Of a stretch of DNA of 35,168 nt, positions 8,529 to 16,237 are shown piece after piece. Positions within the stretch are counted from its first letter, which is position 1; every line of letters begins with the position of its first letter. Source of the stretch: Woeseiaceae bacterium. Lineage in GTDB: Bacteria; Pseudomonadota; Gammaproteobacteria; Steroidobacterales; Woeseiaceae. Under the pieces are notes generated by a model. It was not told the DNA's origin, made no database searches, and saw nothing but the letters and a program-made list of their open reading frames with translations. The DNA lies in contig JAHEFF010000020.1 in NCBI GenBank assembly GCA_024640315.1, positions 1 through 35,168 on the forward strand, read 5' to 3'. Both the position numbers and the translations under genes were made by a program.

Positions 8529-9374
8529 TTGAATGACTTCCTGAGAATTAGTGACGCGCTGTCCGCTGCAACGGATCGGTTGCGGCAGACCAGCGAGAGC
8601 CCGCGGCTCGACGCCGAACTCCTGCTCGCCCGGGCGCTGGATGTTCAACGTAGCTACCTGTTCGCGCATCCCGAGGAAGAGATGGATTCCGGAGGGGTCG
8701 AGCGGTTTTCCTCGAGTGTCGAACGGCGGGTCGACGGAATGCCAATGGCTTATATCACCGGTGAAAAAGAATTCTGGTCTATGACGCTCATTGTCACTCC
8801 CGCTACCCTCGTTCCACGCCCGGAGACCGAGGTACTGGTCGAACAAGCGTTGATGCATATTCCCCGTCGCGCGGAAATGCAGGTGCTCGACCTCGGCACC
8901 GGCAGCGGCGCTGTAGCACTGGCTATTGCGCGAGAGCGCCCGGCTTGCGAGATCGTAGCGACAGACATATCGGAAGGCGCGCTGTTCGTCGCAAGAGAAA
9001 ACGCCCGGCAAACCATGGTACCCAATGTGGAGTTTCTTTTAGGCAATTGGATAGAGCCGGTCGCGGATCGCAAATTCGACATGGTTGTGAGCAACCCGCC
9101 CTACGTTGCAAGCTCGGACCCGCATCTGGACAAACTTCAACACGAACCACAGCTGGCACTGGCTGCGGGCAGCGACGGCCTGGATGCCATTCGACAAATT
9201 GCGACAGACGCCGTCGGGATAATGAATCCCGATGGAAAGATACTGTTCGAGCACGGCGAGAGCCAGGCAGACGCTATTGCCGCAATCCTCGAAGCCGCCG
9301 GGTGGAGCGATATCAGCAATACGAAAGACCTTGCCGGCCTCCCCAGAGTGACCACGGCCTCCAGCAAACAGTAG
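8529..9374 (+). CDS. prmC: Release factor glutamine methyltransferase
   Basis: Methylates the glutamine of the GGQ motif in RF1 and RF2 using S-adenosylmethionine. The 281-residue protein has an N-terminal helical domain, the SAM-binding motif LDLGTGSGAVALAIA (120-134) and the substrate-glutamine motif NPPY (189-192). Length is normal. The start is TTG at 8529: an in-frame TGA lies immediately upstream and the protein aligns from this point. It is separated from prfA by the cystathionine beta-synthase gene. A 52-base gap precedes ppiB. Confidence 0.95.
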   Translation: MNDFLRISDALSAATDRLRQTSESPRLDAELLLARALDVQRSYLFAHPEEEMDSGGVERFSSSVERRVDGMPMAYITGEKEFWSMTLIVTPATLVPRPETEVLVEQALMHIPRRAEMQVLDLGTGSGAVALAIARERPACEIVATDISEGALFVARENARQTMVPNVEFLLGNWIEPVADRKFDMVVSNPPYVASSDPHLDKLQHEPQLALAAGSDGLDAIRQIATDAVGIMNPDGKILFEHGESQADAIAAILEAAGWSDISNTKDLAGLPRVTTASSKQ

Positions 9375-9426
9375 GCGCGGGACAATCCTATATACTCCGA
9401 CCATCCATTAAGCACCGAGGAACATT

Positions 9427-9909
9427 GTGATTAAGATTTCAACCAGCCACGGCGACATCGTCGTCGAATTATTTGAAGAAACCGCGCCTGTTTCTTGCGC
9501 TAACTTTCGCCAGTATGCAGCCGATGGGTTTTTTGACGACACGGTATTTCATCGCGTCATTCCGAATTTCATGATCCAGGGCGGCGGGATGAAAGCGGAC
9601 ATGTCGCAGAAGGAAACCCGTGAGCCAATAAAAAACGAAGCTGAAAACGGGGAGAAGAACCTGCGTGGCACACTCGCTATGGCGCGCACCCAGGTCATCG
9701 ACAGCGCGACATCGCAGTTCTTCATCAACTTGAAAGACAATAGCTTCCTCGACAACAGTGGCAGGGATTTCGGTTACGCCGTATTTGGCAAGGTGACCGA
9801 TGGCATGGATGTCGTCGATGCGATTGCTGCCGTTGAGACCGGCAACATGGCGGGCCACCAGGATGTCCCGGTCCAGCCAGTGACCATTACTTCGGTCAGT
9901 ATCGACTGA
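9427..9909 (+). CDS. ppiB: Cyclophilin-type peptidyl-prolyl isomerase, cytoplasmic
   Basis: Catalyses cis-trans isomerisation of X-Pro bonds. The single cyclophilin domain matches E. coli PpiB closely: [21 protein letters not shown], the GTLAMART core and SATSQFFIN are all visible. At 160 residues with no signal peptide it is the cytoplasmic type. The GTG start at 9427 is supported by GAGGA about seven bases upstream. The stop codon abuts the moeB start. Its position between prmC and moeB is not the Pseudomonas order, where those two genes are neighbours. Confidence 0.95.
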   Translation: MIKISTSHGDIVVELFEETAPVSCANFRQYAADGFFDDTVFHRVIPNFMIQGGGMKADMSQKETREPIKNEAENGEKNLRGTLAMARTQVIDSATSQFFINLKDNSFLDNSGRDFGYAVFGKVTDGMDVVDAIAAVETGNMAGHQDVPVQPVTITSVSID

Positions 9910-10641
9910 ATGATGGATCGCTACGCCAGGCAGTCTGCGCTTCCGCAAATCGGCGAGGACGGTCAGGCGCGCATCGGCGAATCGACGGCATTAATCATCG
10001 GGCTTGGCGGCATCGGCTGCGCTACTGCCAGTTATCTTGCCTGTGCCGGCGTCGGTCAGTTGTTACTGTGTGATTTCGATACGGTGGATGAGTCGAATCT
10101 TGGAAGGCAAACTCTGTACGGACCTGCAGACGTCGGACAGTTAAAAGCCGTTCGCGCCGCATCACGGCTGGCGGCCATGAATCCGGACGTTCGGCTGACC
10201 GAAATTCCCGATCGCCTGAGCGACGCTGCGCTGGCAGAAGCAGTCAGCCTGGCTGACGTCGTCCTTGATGGTTGCGATAATTTCGCAACCCGTTTTCAGG
10301 TCAACGAGGCGGCTGTACTCAACAGCACAACGCTGATCTCGGGCGCTGCAATCCGACTGGAAGGCCAGCTTGCCGTATTCGGGCCCGACTACCGGAAGGC
10401 GCCCTGCTATCGCTGTCTCTACCAGGAAGCGGATGAGTCACTCGAAAGCTGCAGTGGCAATGGTGTACTTTCTCCCGTACCGGGTGTGATCGGCACCATG
10501 ATGGCAGTGGAGGCTCTGAAATTCCTGTCCGGTCTCGACGTCGAGACCGGCACGCTCAATCTCTATGACGCAATGTCCACCGAGTGGCGAAAGCTCGGCA
10601 TCAGAAAACGAAAGAATTGCCCTGTGTGCCGCAAGCGCTAG
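9910..10641 (+). CDS. moeB: MoeB/ThiF-type E1-like adenylyltransferase
   Basis: Activates the C-terminal glycine of a small sulfur carrier (MoaD or ThiS) by adenylation, for molybdopterin or thiamin synthesis. The Rossmann motif GLGGIG is at 31-36. The nucleotide-binding DGCDNFATR follows, and two zinc CxxC pairs are present at 166/169 and 237/240. At 243 residues it lacks the rhodanese domain of longer family members. The hemA-prfA-prmC neighbourhood is where Pseudomonas keeps moeB, which favours MoeB over ThiF, but the sequence alone does not separate them. No other molybdopterin gene is in the window. The stop codon overlaps the stop of the convergent MFS gene within one CTAG. Confidence 0.85.
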   Translation: MMDRYARQSALPQIGEDGQARIGESTALIIGLGGIGCATASYLACAGVGQLLLCDFDTVDESNLGRQTLYGPADVGQLKAVRAASRLAAMNPDVRLTEIPDRLSDAALAEAVSLADVVLDGCDNFATRFQVNEAAVLNSTTLISGAAIRLEGQLAVFGPDYRKAPCYRCLYQEADESLESCSGNGVLSPVPGVIGTMMAVEALKFLSGLDVETGTLNLYDAMSTEWRKLGIRKRKNCPVCRKR

Positions 10642-11771
10642 GCGCGACCAATCCTGCTCGTACACATAGTCATCAGGACCGCAACCACGCCGTAGACGCC
10701 TATCGCGAACAACAGAACGTTGTCGTAGTCGTCCGGTCTGACCAGTGTCGCGGCGATCGCCGGGCCCACCGCCGCACCGCAGGAGGTGAAGAATCCCCCG
10801 ACGACTACGACGCTGCCGCCTGGATCGATTCGCGCTTCAACCGCCTGGAAATAAGGAAGCCCGAAAGCCCAGGCAGCGCCCATCATGTACATTGCGATCG
10901 GATAACTGGCCGGCCCAAGTGGATAGAGAAGGATGAGAAGTCCCAGAATCGACACCAGCAATGCCGCGGAAATAGGCCTGAGCTGGCCAAAACGATCGCC
11001 CATCCAAACCACCGCCAGCGCCGACGGGACGCCGAGCAACGTGGCAAGACCGAGAACTTCACCAATCTGGTAATCGGTCAGGCCAAAATTCACGCCAATC
11101 CGTTCCGTATAGGTGTAATAGCCGAGATTCGCAGTTTCGTACAGCCCTATTCCGAACATCGAAAGGAGCGCCACGGGTTTAAGCAGCATGTGAATCTCGA
11201 CGGCGGTTCCCGCGCTGACCGGCGCACGATGAATGACAGAGCCCCGCAGGAAGAGGGATAAGACGGCCAGCGCCGAAAGGATCAGGAACAGGCCGGAAAC
11301 GCCAATGACTGGCAACAGGAACGGCAGTCCGTAAAGACCAATGGCGCTCAAGCCGAACTGAAGCACCATGAATACGCCGTAGCCGCGTTCAGGATTCGAC
11401 ATCGTCGCGATTGTCGCCATGACGGCCGCATACGCGACTGCGCCACCCAGACCGGAAAAAAAACGGAAAGTCACGAAAAGCCAGGTTGGCAAGTGTCCGG
11501 CGAATATCGAAGCTGCATCGAACACCGCCAGAAAAATGAGACCGACGACCCCCAGAATTCGCGGGTCAAAATGGCGGATTCGCAGCCCGGCAACGATTGC
11601 ACCGAGTGCACTGCCGGCGAAGCCGACGGCAGCCACCCAGCCAGCCTCAGCCTCCGTGAAACCCGCGTAGTCGACCAGCGCGCCAACCATGGTCGGCAGG
11701 ATCAACAACGGCATCAGCGACACGGAGCCGAGCACGGACACGCGTATCGTTTGCAGAGTTTCGCTGGTCAT
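10638..11771 (-). CDS. Major facilitator superfamily transporter
   Basis: Inner-membrane protein of about 377 residues with roughly twelve hydrophobic segments and MFS-like features: a basic loop after TM2 (GLRIRHFDPR) and glycine-rich TM5 (FFSGLGGAVAYAAV). The substrate is unknown. The ATG at 11771 is preferred over the ATG 45 bases upstream (11816), because the longer form would run over the likely aguB promoter, and the shorter form begins just before the first membrane segment. Divergence from aguBA raises the possibility of a polyamine or agmatine-related substrate, but nothing in the protein shows this. The 3' end shares a CTAG with moeB. Confidence 0.8.
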   Translation of the reverse strand: MTSETLQTIRVSVLGSVSLMPLLILPTMVGALVDYAGFTEAEAGWVAAVGFAGSALGAIVAGLRIRHFDPRILGVVGLIFLAVFDAASIFAGHLPTWLFVTFRFFSGLGGAVAYAAVMATIATMSNPERGYGVFMVLQFGLSAIGLYGLPFLLPVIGVSGLFLILSALAVLSLFLRGSVIHRAPVSAGTAVEIHMLLKPVALLSMFGIGLYETANLGYYTYTERIGVNFGLTDYQIGEVLGLATLLGVPSALAVVWMGDRFGQLRPISAALLVSILGLLILLYPLGPASYPIAMYMMGAAWAFGLPYFQAVEARIDPGGSVVVVGGFFTSCGAAVGPAIAATLVRPDDYDNVLLFAIGVYGVVAVLMTMCTSRIGRA

Positions 11772-11788
11772 ATGGTGAAACCGGATCG

Positions 11789-11819
11789 TTGACAAGGCAG
11801 CCATGCTACCGCGCATAAT
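11789..11819 (+). promoter_or_regulatory. Candidate sigma-70 promoter of aguBA
   Basis: A perfect -35 TTGACA (11789-11794) and a -10 CATAAT (11814-11819, five of six) are separated by 19 bases, slightly long. A Shine-Dalgarno GGAG (11841-11844) lies five bases before the aguB ATG. Confidence 0.55.
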
Positions 11820-11849
11820 GCTCGATCGACCAGTACTGCCGGAGACACA

Positions 11850-12728
11850 ATGAGCACCGTGACATTTGCCGCTACCCAGATGGCATGCATCGAGGACAGC
11901 GCCACGAATGTCCGGCTCGCCGAACAGCAGGTTCGCCAGGCCGCATCACTGGGTGCCCAAATCATATTGTTGCAGGAGCTGTTCGAAACGCCGTATTTCT
12001 GCAAGGACATGGACAGCCGTTATTTTGAGCTTGCCCATCCTGTTGATGGCAACAAACTGATCAAAACCTTCCAGGTTGTCGCCAAAGAATTATCGGTCGT
12101 CTTGCCGATCAGTTTCTATGAAAGAACCAACAACGCCTTTTTCAATTCCATCGCTATTATCGATGCAGATGGCGAAGTATTGGGCGTCTATCGCAAGTCT
12201 CACATTCCACATAGTCCCGGATACCAGGAGAAATTCTATTTCAGCCCCGGCGACACGGGGTTTCGCGTCTGGAAAACGAAATACGCCACCATCGGTGTCG
12301 CCATCTGCTGGGATCAATGGTTTCCGGAAGCTGCCCGCAGCATGGCGCTGCTGGGCGCGGAGGCATTGCTGTATCCGACTGCCATTGGCTCAGAGCCGGA
12401 CTATCCGCACATCGATTCAAGCGGCCACTGGCAACGGGTGATGCAGGGGCATTCTGCGGCCAATTGCGTCCCCGTGATTGCGTCCAACCGTGTCGGTCTG
12501 GAGAAGGGCGCTTCGTGCGATGTCACATTTTATGGCAGTTCGTTCATTACCGATCATACCGGCAAAAAACTTCAGGAGTCCGATCGTGACAGTCAGGACG
12601 TCATCGTAGCCAGGCTCGATCTCGAACACATACGAAAAGAACGCAGTGCCTGGGGACTTTTTCGCGATCGCCGACCGGACCTTTACGGTGGCATCCTGAC
12701 GTTTGATGGCGGAGACAGTAGACGATGA
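11850..12728 (+). CDS. aguB: N-carbamoylputrescine amidase
   Basis: Hydrolyses N-carbamoylputrescine to putrescine, CO2 and ammonia, the last step of the agmatine route. It is a nitrilase-superfamily protein of 292 residues with the Glu-Lys-Cys triad visible: E43 in LLQELFE, K116 in YRKSHIP, and C153 in AICWDQWFPE. The internal motif YQEKFYFSPGDTGF is typical of plant and bacterial AguB. It overlaps aguA by four bases (ATGA), and a strong Shine-Dalgarno and a promoter-like sequence lie upstream. Pairing with agmatine deiminase makes the assignment firm. No arginine decarboxylase is in the window, so the agmatine source is elsewhere or external. Confidence 0.96.
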   Translation: MSTVTFAATQMACIEDSATNVRLAEQQVRQAASLGAQIILLQELFETPYFCKDMDSRYFELAHPVDGNKLIKTFQVVAKELSVVLPISFYERTNNAFFNSIAIIDADGEVLGVYRKSHIPHSPGYQEKFYFSPGDTGFRVWKTKYATIGVAICWDQWFPEAARSMALLGAEALLYPTAIGSEPDYPHIDSSGHWQRVMQGHSAANCVPVIASNRVGLEKGASCDVTFYGSSFITDHTGKKLQESDRDSQDVIVARLDLEHIRKERSAWGLFRDRRPDLYGGILTFDGGDSRR

Positions 12729-13765
12729 GCCAGGAAGCTTTCCCCACCGCAGCCTCGGCCGGTTATCACATGCCGGCGGAATGGACGCCTCACGAACGTT
12801 GCTGGATGGCATGGCCCTGCCGTACCGACTTCTGGGGCGACAACCTTGGCGCAACGCGGCAGGCTTTCGCCAGGGTTGCAAACGCCATTGCGGATTTCGA
12901 GCCGGTGACCATGCTAAGTCCGCCGCAATTTGCCGATGGGGCCCGCAGCCTGTGTAGCGACAAAGTCACCGTGCTATCCGTTTCGCTGGACGATTCGTGG
13001 ACCCGGGATATGGGCCCGAATTTCGTTATGAACAACAATGGGTCCCTGGCTGCGTCCGTTTTTCATTTCAACGCATGGGGTCAAAAACACGAGCCCTGGG
13101 GAAAAGACGCCGCCATTGGACACCGGATCGCCGAGTACCTCGGCATTCCAACCTTCACGTCCACCATTTATATGGAGGGCGGCGGCATCAACGTAGATGG
13201 TGAAGGAACCGTGCTCGCGACTGAACAAAACGTTATGCACGAAAACCGGAATCCAGGACTCGGCAGAGAAGAGGCCCGTGACATTCTTTGCGCGGCATTG
13301 GGTGCAGAGAAAGTGCTGTGGCTTCCGGGTGACCCGGACGACACCGAAACAGATGGTCATGTCGATGGTATCGCATGCTTTACCGGGCCCGGAAAAGTCT
13401 TGCTGGAGATCTGTCCGGCGAAAGGGACGGAAAGATACGACAACATGCAGGCAAACGTCGATGCGGTCCGTGGCCAGACGGACGCCCAGGGTCGAACGCT
13501 CGACATCGAGATCATTGAGGAAGCATACGAAGCGGAGAAACGTGGCGAAATATTTGCCAGCTCCTACATCAATTTCTACATTGCCAACGGCGCTGTCGTG
13601 ATGCCGTCATTCGGAATAGATCGTGACCAGGATGCGCGTGACAAACTGGCATCGCTTTTCCCGGAGCGGGAAATCGTACAGGTAAATATTGCGGATATCG
13701 CGGTCGGTGGCGGCGGCATTCACTGCATTACGCAGCAGCAACCGGCTTCAGGGACGACAGGCTGA
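12725..13765 (+). CDS. aguA: Agmatine deiminase
   Basis: Converts agmatine to N-carbamoylputrescine and ammonia. The 346-residue protein belongs to the guanidine-modifying (PPAD) superfamily: [15 protein letters not shown] near the N-terminus, [19 protein letters not shown], the catalytic His in DGHVDG, and the nucleophilic cysteine at 334 in [11 protein letters not shown]. Length is normal. Coupled to aguB by a 4-base overlap, it completes a two-enzyme path to putrescine. The last 18 bases overlap the 3' end of the convergent pilin gene. Confidence 0.96.
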   Translation: MSQEAFPTAASAGYHMPAEWTPHERCWMAWPCRTDFWGDNLGATRQAFARVANAIADFEPVTMLSPPQFADGARSLCSDKVTVLSVSLDDSWTRDMGPNFVMNNNGSLAASVFHFNAWGQKHEPWGKDAAIGHRIAEYLGIPTFTSTIYMEGGGINVDGEGTVLATEQNVMHENRNPGLGREEARDILCAALGAEKVLWLPGDPDDTETDGHVDGIACFTGPGKVLLEICPAKGTERYDNMQANVDAVRGQTDAQGRTLDIEIIEEAYEAEKRGEIFASSYINFYIANGAVVMPSFGIDRDQDARDKLASLFPEREIVQVNIADIAVGGGGIHCITQQQPASGTTG

Positions 13766-14182
13766 CGGCAGCCACTTGTCGACCAGCGTCGCATCGCCCG
13801 CACATGCCCAGCCTATACTGCCCAGGTTGTCAGACGGCGTGAATGTCAGCACGGCGTTGGTAATTTTCGAGTTGGCATCTCGGCCGAAGGTTATCTCGAT
13901 AAGGCCTGCGCCAGTGACTTCGACCTGCGCAACGTATTTTCCGATGATGTTGCCCGGCGCCTCGACACCTGCCGTTGCGTTGTCACCCGGAAAGACACCC
14001 CGGTCCTGGTAGTACTCTGTGACAGCGGCTTTGGTCGCCGCAGCGAGATTGATACCCTCGCCCACCTGCGCACGCACTGCATAGTCGAGGTACATGGGAA
14101 TCGCAACCGCTGCAAGAATCCCGATGATCGCCACGACGATCATCAACTCGATCAGTGTGAAGCCTTTGTTTAACTTATTCAT
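13748..14182 (-). CDS. pilA: Type IV major pilin (PilA-like)
   Basis: Structural subunit of type IV pili. The prepilin leader MNKLNKG is cut before F8 at the class III site GFTLIELM, with the conserved glutamate at position 5 of the mature chain. The N-terminal hydrophobic helix [14 protein letters not shown] follows. The globular part has two C-terminal cysteines (WAC and SAC) able to form the D-region disulfide. The mature pilin is about 137 residues. The ATG at 14182 gives the standard seven-residue leader; an ATG six codons upstream would spoil it, and AAGGGCAGG precedes the chosen start. No other pil genes are adjacent. A sigma-54 promoter with upstream elements lies at 14229-14390. A minor pilin is less likely given the strong promoter. 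Confidence 0.93.
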   Translation of the reverse strand: MNKLNKGFTLIELMIVVAIIGILAAVAIPMYLDYAVRAQVGEGINLAAATKAAVTEYYQDRGVFPGDNATAGVEAPGNIIGKYVAQVEVTGAGLIEITFGRDANSKITNAVLTFTPSDNLGSIGWACAGDATLVDKWLPSACRP

Positions 14183-14228
14183 GGCCTGCCCTTCAGGCAC
14201 CTCTTTTCAAAAACGCATACCAGTTAAA

Positions 14229-14243
14229 GCGATTCCTGTGCCA
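14229..14243 (-). promoter_or_regulatory. Sigma-54 (-24/-12) promoter of pilA
   Basis: The minus strand reads TGGCACAGGAATCGC. The -24 TGGCAC is perfect and the -12 element is TCGC (consensus TTGC). The invariant GG and GC are exactly 10 bases apart. The predicted start near 14217 gives a leader of about 35 bases to the pilA ATG. Pilin genes of Pseudomonas and relatives are transcribed by RpoN with PilR. Confidence 0.8.
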
Positions 14244-14261
14244 ACTATATTGAACTCTATA

Positions 14262-14274
14262 CAACCCATTGATT
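14262..14274 (-). promoter_or_regulatory. IHF consensus site upstream of pilA
   Basis: The minus strand reads AATCAATGGGTTG, a full match to the IHF consensus WATCAANNNNTTR. It lies between the sigma-54 element and the upstream half-site cluster, where DNA bending by IHF would bring an activator to the polymerase. Confidence 0.6.
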
Positions 14275-14343
14275 AAGAAAAGGAAATAATTCACAAAGTC
14301 GGCTTTTCTCAGCTGCCGGTAATGGGTACCAGTGCCAATTCAA

Positions 14344-14390
14344 GTCACAAAGTGACAGATCTTGTCACCCGGGTCGTTGTGACCGGTCAC
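14344..14390. promoter_or_regulatory. Five GTGAC/GTCAC half-sites, candidate PilR-type enhancer
   Basis: Five copies of GTCAC or its complement GTGAC occur at 14344, 14352, 14364, 14379 and 14386 (first base of each). They form inverted pairs with 3-, 7- and 2-base spacers; the last is the perfect 12-base palindrome GTGACCGGTCAC. The cluster is about 130 to 175 bases upstream of the predicted pilA start, a usual distance for a sigma-54 activator. Confidence 0.55.
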
Positions 14391-14413
14391 ATGCCTTTTC
14401 GGTACTCCTTCAC

Positions 14414-14445
14414 AAAAAAAGGCCCGCATCACGGCGGGCCTTTTT
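14414..14445 (-). terminator. Rho-independent terminator, likely bidirectional
   Basis: A 7-base-pair stem GGCCCGC/GCGGGCC (14421-14427 and 14434-14440) with a 6-base loop. It is flanked by seven A on the left and five T on the right. On the minus strand the hairpin is followed by seven T and lies about 20 bases past the M28 peptidase stop, so it should end that transcript before the pilA control region. Confidence 0.92.
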
Positions 14446-14463
14446 CCTGAGCGATCAATCGGT

Positions 14464-16158
14464 CTATTTAGCGAATTTCTCACCAAAAAAGTCGCCTTCG
14501 TTCCATGTTGGCCTGTCCGCGCCTTCGGCAACCGCGTGCCCAATCCTGACGTTCGCACGAGCAAAGCGCACCGCCGATGGCCAGTCGATATCACGCGTAA
14601 GGTCGTCGCTCGGCTGATGGTAGTAGGTCTGCAGGAAACCTCGCCAGAGTTTCTCACCGTCGATATCGGCATCAGATGACGTAAAACCTGGCACCAGGAA
14701 CACGGACGGAACACCCTGTTTCACGAACGAGTACTGGTCGCTGCGAATAAAGATTACTTCCTCCGGCATTGGATCCGGCAGCAGCGCAAACCCCTCCTCT
14801 GCGATCGCATCATCAATTACCGCCTGCAATGACGAGTGTTCAGCGCCAAATGCGATGATATCGGCAAGCGGGTACAGGAACAGCGGCATGTCGAGGTTTA
14901 CGTTGGCGACAATCGACTCACTCGGCACCGAAGGATAGTGCGCGTAGTAGTCGGAGCCGACCAAGCCACGTTCCTCGCCAGTCAGTGCAATAAAGATGAT
15001 TGAACGTTTTGGCGGTTCCGGCATTGCGGCGAATGCGCGAGCCGTCTCGATCAGTATCGACGAACCCATCGCATTGTCATACATGCCATTATAAATCGTG
15101 TCGTCGTTAATCGGCACGCCGGTACCAACGTGGTCGAGGTGCGCCGTGAACACAACGTACTCATTGGCCAGTTCAGGATCGCTGCCACGCAGGATGCCGA
15201 TCACGTTCGGACTGGTGATCGACTCATGATCCGTCTTGCGTGCCAGCGTGACTTCAGTGCCAAGCGGAGTCGACAAGGGGGTTCCGGCATCAGCCGCATC
15301 AAGAGCATCTTCGAAACTGATTGGAGAACGACTAAAGAGCTGTTCGGCAGGCGGCACATTGATCATTGCGCCACCCTGCAATTCGGGGAAAAAGTTGGCC
15401 GCTTCGCCAGACAGATTGATCCACGACATGCCCGGGCGAACGCCCGCGTTTTCGGACACGCGTTTCCACGAGTACCGTTTCTGGTCGGTGCGCGAACGCA
15501 GGCTGATGGTGCCGATCGCGCCGCGCGCGACAGCCTCCTCCGCCTTGGTTAGCCCGGATGAATAGAATGCGCGCTCGTTGTGCGGGAAGCTGTCAGGCGC
15601 GCCGCCAAACATTGCAACAATCTTTCCATCAACATCGATCCCGTCATAGTCGGAGTAGCTCATGTCCGGCGCGTGGATGCCGAAACCAACGAAAACGACC
15701 TCGGCCGTAATGTCGGTTTCCGCTCGGACGACATCACCGCCCATAACGAAATCTTCTTTCCAGCGCTGCGCTTTCTCGACACCGTCCTGGTGGAACACGA
15801 CTGTTGCCGAGTCGACGTCGATTCTGCGCGCGAGCATGGGTACAGCCTGAAACCAGCTTCCATCTTCGCCGCCGGCCTCGAGTCCGATTTCTGCAAAGTG
15901 CTGCGCAACATAGGCGGCCGCCTCGTCATATTCGGGTGTGCCGGTCATTCGCCCCATCCGGGCGTCGTCGGCCAGGAACCGGAGGTGTGCCTCAATGCCC
16001 TCACGATTGACAGTTGATAGCCCCTCGTCCAGGGCGACCGCCGCATTGTCCCCAGTGGCCGCGACGGGCGTATCGACTTCCGGCTCTGCATCCCTGCTGC
16101 ATGCGGCGAGCAGCATGCAACACGAAATAACGGTTATATATTTGATTTTATTAGTCAT
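14464..16158 (-). CDS. M28-family metallopeptidase, lipoprotein
   Basis: Exported zinc aminopeptidase-like protein of 564 residues. The signal peptide ends in LLAAC with the lipidated cysteine at 20, so it is probably anchored to the outer membrane. After about 100 residues comes a protease-associated-like insert, then the M28 core with metal-ligand motifs HLDHVG, YDNAMGSS and ALTGEERGLVGSDYY. The upstream in-frame starts (frame open to 16266) would bury the signal peptide behind 36 extra residues, so ATG 16158 is chosen. It lies 79 bases downstream of metH on the same strand, but its function does not tie it to methionine synthesis. The substrate is unknown; peptide scavenging is a reasonable guess. 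Confidence 0.9.
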   Translation of the reverse strand: MTNKIKYITVISCCMLLAACSRDAEPEVDTPVAATGDNAAVALDEGLSTVNREGIEAHLRFLADDARMGRMTGTPEYDEAAAYVAQHFAEIGLEAGGEDGSWFQAVPMLARRIDVDSATVVFHQDGVEKAQRWKEDFVMGGDVVRAETDITAEVVFVGFGIHAPDMSYSDYDGIDVDGKIVAMFGGAPDSFPHNERAFYSSGLTKAEEAVARGAIGTISLRSRTDQKRYSWKRVSENAGVRPGMSWINLSGEAANFFPELQGGAMINVPPAEQLFSRSPISFEDALDAADAGTPLSTPLGTEVTLARKTDHESITSPNVIGILRGSDPELANEYVVFTAHLDHVGTGVPINDDTIYNGMYDNAMGSSILIETARAFAAMPEPPKRSIIFIALTGEERGLVGSDYYAHYPSVPSESIVANVNLDMPLFLYPLADIIAFGAEHSSLQAVIDDAIAEEGFALLPDPMPEEVIFIRSDQYSFVKQGVPSVFLVPGFTSSDADIDGEKLWRGFLQTYYHQPSDDLTRDIDWPSAVRFARANVRIGHAVAEGADRPTWNEGDFFGEKFAK

Positions 16159-16237
16159 TTGCCAACCAAAACGAAACATGGAATGGCGCATGATACCCCA
16201 GTTCATTACTGAGAAACCGGCAGCGCCTGGCAGGTGA

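Noticed and set aside
9391..9396. TATACT as a promoter -10 box for ppiB
   Set aside because: No -35-like hexamer lies at 16-18 bases, so the match is too weak to annotate.
14297..14340. Second TTGGCAC copy upstream of pilA as another sigma-54 promoter
   Set aside because: It has the -24 TGGCAC but no GC at the required -12 position.
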